32,047 nt of DNA from Tissierellia bacterium. GTDB lineage: Bacteria > Bacillota > Clostridia > Tissierellales > Tepidimicrobiaceae. Position numbers and translations under genes: made by a program. How positions within the stretch are numbered: position 1 is the stretch's first letter; each line of letters starts with the position of its first letter. The stretch lies in assembly GCA_012728075.1 (NCBI GenBank), contig JAAYFV010000041.1, forward strand, positions 1 through 32,047, in the 5' to 3' direction. Below are positions 26,612-32,047 of the stretch, piece after piece. Below the pieces are notes generated by a model that made no database searches, was not told the DNA's origin, and saw nothing but the letters and a program-made list of their open reading frames with translations.

Positions 26612-26631
26612 CTGGCATTTGTAATTGCCAG
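26612..26631 (-). promoter_or_regulatory. hairpin between SD and PepV start
   Basis: CTGGCA and TGCCAG form a six-bp stem with an eight-base loop between AAAGGTGG and the likely ATG at 26603. Folding would bring the SD to about 15 bases from the ATG. It may tune translation or be chance. Confidence 0.35.
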
Positions 26632-26650
26632 GATTTCACCACCTTTCTTT

Positions 26651-27007
26651 TTATTCAATGAATTTAATAAAATCGTTGCTTTTCAATATGTTAATATATT
26701 GTACTAGTCTTTCATATAGGGGTTCTGCTTTTTCACCAAAATTTTCTTCCACAAGTTTACCGATTTGATATATATTATTATTACCATCTATGTTGCTCCA
26801 TATAAAGCTACCTATTTCATCTAAATCAATTTTTAAATTTTCAGGAGCAAAGAACAACTTTATAGCTATTTTTTCAATTAAAGAATCTCTGGGAACTATC
26901 AATTGAACATTACCGTTACTTTTTACTTTGTATTTAATTTTTTTAGATTTAATAGGTATGAATGTTAAGTAGTTTTTATCTTTTTTCTCTTTTTTATTTC
27001 CTATCAA
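26651..27007 (-). CDS. PqqD-like protein
   Basis: Small protein of the PqqD fold, the peptide-chaperone module used in RiPP biosynthesis and also found in unrelated settings. The C-terminal two thirds shows the pattern IDLDEIGSFIWSNIDG then IYQIGKLVEENFG and LYERLVQYINILKSNDFIKF, typical of PqqD domains. The N-terminal 55 residues are Lys-rich and unassigned. The ORF track start (GTG 27019) overlaps its SD; TTG 27007 is better spaced after TGAGGTG, giving 118 residues. No radical SAM enzyme or precursor peptide is seen nearby. It sits between an OPT transporter and a dipeptidase, so its job may relate to peptide handling, which is inference. Confidence 0.75.
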   Translation of the reverse strand: MIGNKKEKKDKNYLTFIPIKSKKIKYKVKSNGNVQLIVPRDSLIEKIAIKLFFAPENLKIDLDEIGSFIWSNIDGNNNIYQIGKLVEENFGEKAEPLYERLVQYINILKSNDFIKFIE

Positions 27008-27030
27008 TTTATTATACACCTCAATTAGGA

Positions 27031-27064
27031 AAAATTATCTTGGGGATATCCCCAAGATAATTTT
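27031..27064 (-). terminator. terminator overlapping the OPT stop
   Basis: A perfect 34-base palindrome (AAAATTATCTTGGGGAT and its complement) begins at the OPT stop codon on the minus strand and is followed by TTTTTCC-like sequence. It should cut transcription before the PqqD-like and PepV genes, leaving them at lower levels or on another promoter. Confidence 0.8.
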
Positions 27065-29016
27065 TAGTTTTCTTCAGTTTTTTTCCATAGTGAATTTTTT
27101 AGAAGACTTATTGCTAATAATGCGAAAAATATTATAGCTCCGACTTTGCCTAAAGCTTCATTACCAAATGCAACTTTATCTGCTACTGTTAGTGCTTCTC
27201 CTGTAGCGCTTGTTCCAGCTGGAATTACTGCAAGTATTGCAAGTATAATTCCTATAACACCTTCTCCTGCTATAAGACCTGAAGAATATAATATTCCGCT
27301 ATCGATTTTTTCTTGAGCAACCTTTTCATCTAATTTCTTATTATTTTTCTTACTATCCAATATACCTCTTATAATTCCACCTATCATTATAGGGGTACTT
27401 AAGTGGATTGGCAGATATAATCCTACTGCAAAGGGAAGTATTTGAACTCCTAATAGTTCTACTACTGCTCCTATACCTACTCCCATAAATACTAATGCCC
27501 ATGGAAGATTGCCTTCCATAACTCCTTCTATGACAAGTCTCATCATAGCAGATTGTGGAGCAGGAAGTTCTTTAGATCCAAATCCCCATGCACTGTCTAG
27601 TAGAATTAATACCCATCCTATTACTAATGCTGCTGCTACAACACCAATAAGTTCACCAATTTGTTGTTTTTTAGGAGTTGCTCCTACTAAATATCCAGTT
27701 TTTAAGTCTTGTGACATATCACCTGCTATAGCAGAGATAATACATATAACTGTACCTACCATTAAGGCACCTATCATTCCTTCTTCTCCAGTAAATCCAA
27801 TAGCTTTAAATATTATACTTGTAATTAAAAGAGTAGCTATTGTCATACCAGAAACAGGGTTATTACTACTTCCTATTAATCCCACAAGTCTAGCAGAAAC
27901 TGTTGCAAATAAGAATCCAAATATTGCAATTATAATTGCACCAGCTAGTCCAACAGGTATAACAGGGGTTATTGCTATGAATAATATTACTATTATTATA
28001 CCAATTAATGCTGTTCTCATAGACATGTCTTGTTCTGTTCTCAATGTTGAAATTTCAGTATCTCTATTTTTAAGATCTGCTAAAGACTCTTTAAAAGTTT
28101 TTACAATTAAAGGTAAGGATTTAATAAGGCTTAATATACCTCCAAAAGCTACTGCTCCTGCACCAATATATCTTAAGTAATTTTCCCATATTTCCCAATA
28201 TCCTAGTTCAAGTAATGGTTTTGTTGCAGGATATATTATATCTGGTATATATTGTCCAAGATGTGCAAAAAGTGGCATAATTACAAACCAACCTAAAACA
28301 GCACCTGAAAGCATGTACGCAGATATAGTAGGTCCAACTATAAATCCAACGCCTAAAAGTGCTGGTAGTACATCAATTCCTATTGCAGAACCTTTGTATC
28401 CAGTTATTTCCCATTCTATTTCACTAGGGAATATTTTAAATCCATCAGCTATAAATTTATATAAAGCACCTATTCCTAAACCAGAGAATACAGTTTTTGC
28501 TTTTACGCCACCTGTTTCTCCTGCTTTTAATACTTCTGCACAAGCTGTTCCTTCTGGATAAGGTAAAGTACCATGTTCATTAACTATAAGAGCTTTTCTA
28601 AGAGGAAGCATAAAGAATACTCCTAATAAACCTCCTATAAGTGCAGTGATGGTGATTTCCATCATGTCAGGTTCTGCCATTCCTAATTCTTGAGCCCATA
28701 TGAATAATGCAGGTAGTGTAAATATTGCTCCTGCCGCTAAGGATTCTCCAGCTGATCCTATAGTTTGTACCATGTTGTTTTCAAGTATAGATTCTTTTTT
28801 CATTATGCCTCGTATAACACCCATTGAAATTACTGCTGCAGGTATAGAAGCACTAATGGTCATGCCTACCCTTAATCCTATATAGGCATTTGCAGCACCA
28901 AATACTACAGACATTATAATACCTAAAATAATTGATGTGGTAGTAAGTTCAGGCATTGTTTCTTTTGCTGAAACATAAGGGGTAAATTCATCTTTTTTAT
29001 TATTTCCACTATTCAT
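27064..29016 (-). CDS. OPT-family oligopeptide transporter
   Basis: Polytopic importer of the OPT superfamily, moving small peptides or metal-chelate-like compounds. The 650 residues match prokaryotic OPT proteins, with many membrane segments. Hallmarks are PELTTTSIILGIIMSVVFGAAN and AYIGLRVGMTISASIPAAVIS near the N-terminus, NMVQTIGSAGESLAAG, LPYPEGTACAEVLKAGE, GDMSQDLKTGYLVGATPKKQ and YSSGLIAGEGVIGI. The ORF track starts 63 bases early; CAGGAGGTG sits six bases before ATG 29016. A strong vegetative promoter lies 72 bases upstream. Divergent amidohydrolases and downstream peptidase suggest the cargo is a peptide or cyclised peptide. Confidence 0.93.
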   Translation of the reverse strand: MNSGNNKKDEFTPYVSAKETMPELTTTSIILGIIMSVVFGAANAYIGLRVGMTISASIPAAVISMGVIRGIMKKESILENNMVQTIGSAGESLAAGAIFTLPALFIWAQELGMAEPDMMEITITALIGGLLGVFFMLPLRKALIVNEHGTLPYPEGTACAEVLKAGETGGVKAKTVFSGLGIGALYKFIADGFKIFPSEIEWEITGYKGSAIGIDVLPALLGVGFIVGPTISAYMLSGAVLGWFVIMPLFAHLGQYIPDIIYPATKPLLELGYWEIWENYLRYIGAGAVAFGGILSLIKSLPLIVKTFKESLADLKNRDTEISTLRTEQDMSMRTALIGIIIVILFIAITPVIPVGLAGAIIIAIFGFLFATVSARLVGLIGSSNNPVSGMTIATLLITSIIFKAIGFTGEEGMIGALMVGTVICIISAIAGDMSQDLKTGYLVGATPKKQQIGELIGVVAAALVIGWVLILLDSAWGFGSKELPAPQSAMMRLVIEGVMEGNLPWALVFMGVGIGAVVELLGVQILPFAVGLYLPIHLSTPIMIGGIIRGILDSKKNNKKLDEKVAQEKIDSGILYSSGLIAGEGVIGIILAILAVIPAGTSATGEALTVADKVAFGNEALGKVGAIIFFALLAISLLKNSLWKKTEEN

Positions 29017-29585
29017 CAAAAGCACCTCCTGTTTAATTAACATTAGAGCAATAAAATAATGGTAGATGGGCATCACCATTCAATATAAATATACCATAAC
29101 AAATAGATATAGTCAATATAAGGAAATTTATCCTATTAAAGTTATATTTCTTAATATGTACATAATTTAAATTTAACTTGTATCTTTGGATGTATGAATT
29201 AAGAACAATCTATATTCTAGATTATAATTTATCAGCATTTATTAGTAATTAAATTAAAAATATGTAGATTTACCCTTGTATAATTATATATATTTATATA
29301 TTCATCACATTAATTAAATGTATCCTATTTATCTCATCCATTGTACTTATAGAATATTGTGATAGAATAGGCATTAAAGATACTGTCATAATTTTGGGAG
29401 GGCAACCAACAGATGGGGCAATTTTTCTAATAAAGTAGATGGAGCATTAATCCTATTTTGCAATAATTTTGTTCTTATTTACATTGTGAAGGTAAAATAT
29501 TTAATTATGAATATATAAAGCAAAACAAGTAAAAATAATGAGTTAATATGAGACGGTAAGTACAATTCCAAAAGGAGGTAGACAT
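29017..29585 (+). other. 569-base divergent control region
   Basis: This holds the OPT leader and promoter (29088-29116, minus). A possible plus-strand promoter, TTGTTC (29469-29474) and TAAAAT (29493-29498) with 18-base spacing, and the SD AAAGGAGG precede the amidohydrolase. A short frame at 29343-29438 resembles part of a corrinoid protein but is not convincing. The rest is AT-rich with no RNA gene seen. Confidence 0.5.
29088..29116 (-). promoter_or_regulatory. vegetative promoter of the OPT gene
   Basis: On the minus strand TTGACT (29116-29111) and TATATT (29093-29088) are separated by exactly 17 bases, near the sigma-A consensus. The transcript would begin about 65 bases before the OPT start codon. 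Confidence 0.75.
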
Positions 29586-30788
29586 ATGTTAATTATCAAA
29601 AATTGTAGACTAATGGATATGGTAAGTATTGATGAAAAAATTAAAGATATCCATATTAACAAGGAGGGAAAGATAGAGGCCATTGAGGATAAAATAGATA
29701 TTAAAGATTATTCCAATGTGGAGGTAATTAATGCCAAGGGAAGATTGGTAACCCCAGGTTTTATAGAGCCCCATTGTCATATGGGAGTTTATGAAACTGG
29801 TATAAGGGAAGGTATGGATGGAAATGAATCCACAAATCCTGTTACACCTCAGTTAAGGGCAATAGACGCAATTGATCCTATGGATGCAGCCTATGATGTA
29901 GCTATAAGGCATGGTGTTACAACAGTAGTAGCTGGACCAGGAAGTGCCAATATTATAGGAGGTACCTTTGCTGCAATGAAAACCTATGGAAATATATTGG
30001 ACAAGTCCCTTATAAAAGAAGAAGTGTGTATGAAAATGGCTTTAGGGGAAAATCCTAAGTTTAATTATGGTAAAAGAGGTAAGGCCCCATCTACTCGTAT
30101 GATGAGTGCTGCCATCATGAGGGAACAATTATTTAAAGCTAAGGAATATTATGAAAAATTTAAGGAATATGATAAGAGTAAAGACAAATCTAAAGGTTTT
30201 GATTATGATCTAGGCCTACATAATCTAATGAGAGTATTTGATGGAATGAGAGTGAAAATCCATGCTCACCAGGCAGATGATATTTTAACAGCCATAAGAA
30301 TAGCAGAGGAATTTGGTCTAAGATATACTATAGACCATTGTTCAGAAGGATATTTAATAGTAGATGAACTAAAGGAGAAAAATGTTCAGTGCATTATTGG
30401 GCCTACTGTAGGAGGAGCTGGAAAATTTGAATCTCGTAATAAAACCCTAGAAAGTGCAGCTATATTGGAAGAGGAAGGTATAGATTTTGCTATAATGACT
30501 GACCATCCAGTGGTTCCAATAGAAGGCCAGGCTATGCAGTTAGCTTTGTTTGTAAAACATGGACTATCACGAGATAAAGCCTTAAAAGGAGTTACTATAA
30601 ATGCAGCTAGATTGACGGATATTGATGATAGGGTTGGCAGCATAGAAGTAGGAAAAGATGGGGATATAGTAATTTGGAATGTGGATCCCCTCGATACTAT
30701 GAGTGAGGTAGGTATGACCATTATAGATGGGAAAGTAGTTTATGAAAACAAGGGGGATGAGGCTTGTGTTGATTATAAAAAGATGTAA
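29586..30788 (+). CDS. amidohydrolase, catalytically intact paralogue
   Basis: Metal-dependent amidohydrolase-superfamily enzyme (imidazolonepropionase-like subgroup), probably hydrolysing a cyclic or linear amide. In 400 residues the ligands are visible: HxH at His63 and His65 (EPHCHMG), KIHAHQADD (His226/228), TIDHCSEGYL (His251) and MTDHPVV (Asp306). GPGSANIIGGTFAAMKTYG and VGSIEVGKDGDIVIW are shared family stretches, the latter belonging to the C-terminal beta domain. SD AAAGGAGG precedes ATG. The next gene begins within its last 23 bases. The substrate is unknown; the OPT and dipeptidase neighbours suggest a peptide-derived amide. Confidence 0.88.
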   Translation: MLIIKNCRLMDMVSIDEKIKDIHINKEGKIEAIEDKIDIKDYSNVEVINAKGRLVTPGFIEPHCHMGVYETGIREGMDGNESTNPVTPQLRAIDAIDPMDAAYDVAIRHGVTTVVAGPGSANIIGGTFAAMKTYGNILDKSLIKEEVCMKMALGENPKFNYGKRGKAPSTRMMSAAIMREQLFKAKEYYEKFKEYDKSKDKSKGFDYDLGLHNLMRVFDGMRVKIHAHQADDILTAIRIAEEFGLRYTIDHCSEGYLIVDELKEKNVQCIIGPTVGGAGKFESRNKTLESAAILEEEGIDFAIMTDHPVVPIEGQAMQLALFVKHGLSRDKALKGVTINAARLTDIDDRVGSIEVGKDGDIVIWNVDPLDTMSEVGMTIIDGKVVYENKGDEACVDYKKM

Positions 30789-31911
30789 TTTAATAGATAT
30801 GGTAGGTATATATGAGGAGACTAGGGATATAAGAGTAGAAGATGGAAAGATAGTTGAAATTGCTAAGAATATAGACCCAGAAAGATATAAGGATGCTAAA
30901 ATAATAGATGCAGAAAATAATTTTGTAACCCCTGGAATTGTAGAGCCCCATTCGGAAATGGGAGTACGAGAGCAGATATATAGACATGAAGGAAATGACT
31001 CTAACGAAGTAACAGATCCAATATTACCCCAATTAAGGGCAATAGATGCTATAAACCCTACAGATGAAGGGATTAAAGTAGCAAGGGAATCTGGAGTAAC
31101 AACAGTAGTAGCAGGTCCTGGAGATTCTAATTTAATTGGAGGCACTTTTGCTGCATTTAAAACCTATGGAAGTACTGTTGATAAAATGATAATAGAAGAT
31201 GAAATAGCATTTAAAATATCCTTAGGGAATACTCCTAAAAAAGCCTATGGTAGTAGAGACATGATGCCTAAAACAAGGATGGCATCTGCTGCTATGATTA
31301 GAGAGGCCTTCATAAAGGCTAAAGAGTACCATAGACAGTATCATTCAGAAAATCCTCCTAAATTTGATATGAAGATGCATTCCTTAATGAGAATATATGA
31401 TGGAATGCTAGTGAAGTTTACAGCCCATCAAGCCTATGATATAGTTACAGCTATAAGATTAGGTGAGGAGTTTAATTTAAATTACACAGTAGATAAATGT
31501 AGCGAGGCGTATTTAATAGCAGAAGAATTAAAGGAGTTTCATCCAAAGCTTGTCATAGGTCCTGCTTATGGGGGAAAAAGGGATCATGAAATAAGAAATA
31601 GGGACACAATAATAGGCTCAGCAATGGAAAAGAATGGTTTGGATTTCTGTATATCTACAGGGCATCCTACGGTAGATATAAGTATGACCATGGTTCAAAC
31701 TATAATGATGCATAAAAAGGGACTATCTAGAAAAACTGCCTTAGAGGCCATGACTATTAATGCAGCCAATATGGTAGGCTTAGGAGATAGAATTGGTAGC
31801 ATAGAAGTAGGAAAAGATGCAGATATAGTGATTTGGGATGGGGAACCTTTGGATTACTATACATCACCTAATACGGTAATTATAGATGGAAATATCGTTT
31901 ATAATAGATAA
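30766..31911 (+). CDS. amidohydrolase paralogue lacking metal ligands
   Basis: The 381-residue protein aligns end to end with its upstream neighbour and keeps GPGDSNLIGGTFAAFKTYG and IGSIEVGKDADIVIW. Most metal ligands have changed: HxH to HxE (His62, Glu64 in EPHSEMG), HAHQ to TAHQ (Thr219), DH to DK (Lys244 in VDKCSEAYL) and TDHP to TGHP (Gly299). The reading frame is intact, so selection seems to keep it. Start: GTG 30766, giving LIIKRCNLIDM aligned with MLIIKNCRLMDM and preceded by AAGGGGGATGAGG; the ORF track begins at 30742. It overlaps the first gene by 23 bases, so it is probably co-translated as an inactive or altered-specificity partner. Confidence 0.85.
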   Translation: MLIIKRCNLIDMVGIYEETRDIRVEDGKIVEIAKNIDPERYKDAKIIDAENNFVTPGIVEPHSEMGVREQIYRHEGNDSNEVTDPILPQLRAIDAINPTDEGIKVARESGVTTVVAGPGDSNLIGGTFAAFKTYGSTVDKMIIEDEIAFKISLGNTPKKAYGSRDMMPKTRMASAAMIREAFIKAKEYHRQYHSENPPKFDMKMHSLMRIYDGMLVKFTAHQAYDIVTAIRLGEEFNLNYTVDKCSEAYLIAEELKEFHPKLVIGPAYGGKRDHEIRNRDTIIGSAMEKNGLDFCISTGHPTVDISMTMVQTIMMHKKGLSRKTALEAMTINAANMVGLGDRIGSIEVGKDADIVIWDGEPLDYYTSPNTVIIDGNIVYNR

Positions 31912-31936
31912 AAATATTAATAATATGCGAAAAATG

Positions 31937-31982
31937 CGAGTAGATTTTTATATTGTTATAAAAATCTACTCGTATTTTTTCT
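31937..31982 (+). terminator. terminator after the amidohydrolase pair
   Basis: A perfect 16-bp stem, CGAGTAGATTTTTATA with TATAAAAATCTACTCG, has a four-base loop and is followed by TATTTTTT. Confidence 0.88.
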
Positions 31983-32047
31983 CTTATAAAAGCAATATTT
32001 AAATTGATATTTATTTGACAATATGCAAGAATAAAAAACAAACTTGC

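Noticed and set aside
27509-28885. Plus-strand ORFs of 223, 82 and 61 residues opposite the OPT gene
   Set aside because: Antisense shadows of a hydrophobic gene; no SD and no recognisable domains.
29343-29438. Frame reading LIEYCDRIGIKDTVIILGGQ, similar to a corrinoid protein B12-binding domain
   Set aside because: Only about 25 codons resemble the family, the DxHxxG motif is missing, and no start or SD fits. It may be a remnant, but is too weak to annotate.
30582-31145. Minus-strand ORFs opposite the amidohydrolases
   Set aside because: Shadow frames over two well-supported genes.
1-32047. CRISPR arrays, tRNA or rRNA genes
   Set aside because: I saw no regularly spaced direct repeats and no tRNA- or rRNA-like sequence on either strand.

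Overview
The window looks like a chromosomal segment from an anaerobic, low-GC Firmicute, most likely Clostridia or Tissierellia. The signs are AT-rich codon use, strong Shine-Dalgarno sequences with many TTG/GTG starts, an oxygen-sensitive class III ribonucleotide reductase, a Trp T-box leader, and many compact hairpin terminators. The assignment rests on gene content and style only.

Layout. 1-4083: a Na+-NQR operon, nqrBCDEF; nqrA is not visible because the window begins just upstream of nqrB. 4149-10122: two MATE efflux paralogues flank a CvfB-like S1 RNA-binding protein and a fused gamma/alpha 2-oxoacid:acceptor oxidoreductase that has no beta subunit beside it. The second MATE gene carries one in-frame TAA. 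10251-12372: an unassigned 180-residue protein, then a tryptophan-specific T-box leader and a lone trpB. 12698-16546: a ferritin-like protein, lrgAB, a broken Rossmann-fold gene, signal peptidase I with msrA, and a HAD phosphatase on the minus strand.

16692-22273: two NrdR-type boxes precede nrdD-nrdG. nrdD is split by a complete 2.6-kb group II intron encoding a reverse transcriptase with an HNH domain. Removing the intron at its consensus ends restores one 775-residue reading frame, and the insertion lies 4 nt after the codon for the presumed active-site cysteine. 22289-25191: pterin dehydratase, a frameshifted M19 dipeptidase, an IS200/IS605-like hairpin end, and a PLP-dependent sulfur amino-acid lyase.

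25206-31982: a peptide-use region. On the minus strand are an OPT-family transporter, a PqqD-like protein and a PepV-like dipeptidase. Divergent from them, on the plus strand, are two overlapping amidohydrolase paralogues. The first keeps its metal ligands; the second has lost most of them but remains intact and apparently co-translated, suggesting an active-enzyme plus pseudoenzyme pair. This pair, with its transporter, PqqD-like and dipeptidase neighbours, is the best candidate here for an undescribed system. The intron in nrdD is the most clear-cut structural finding.
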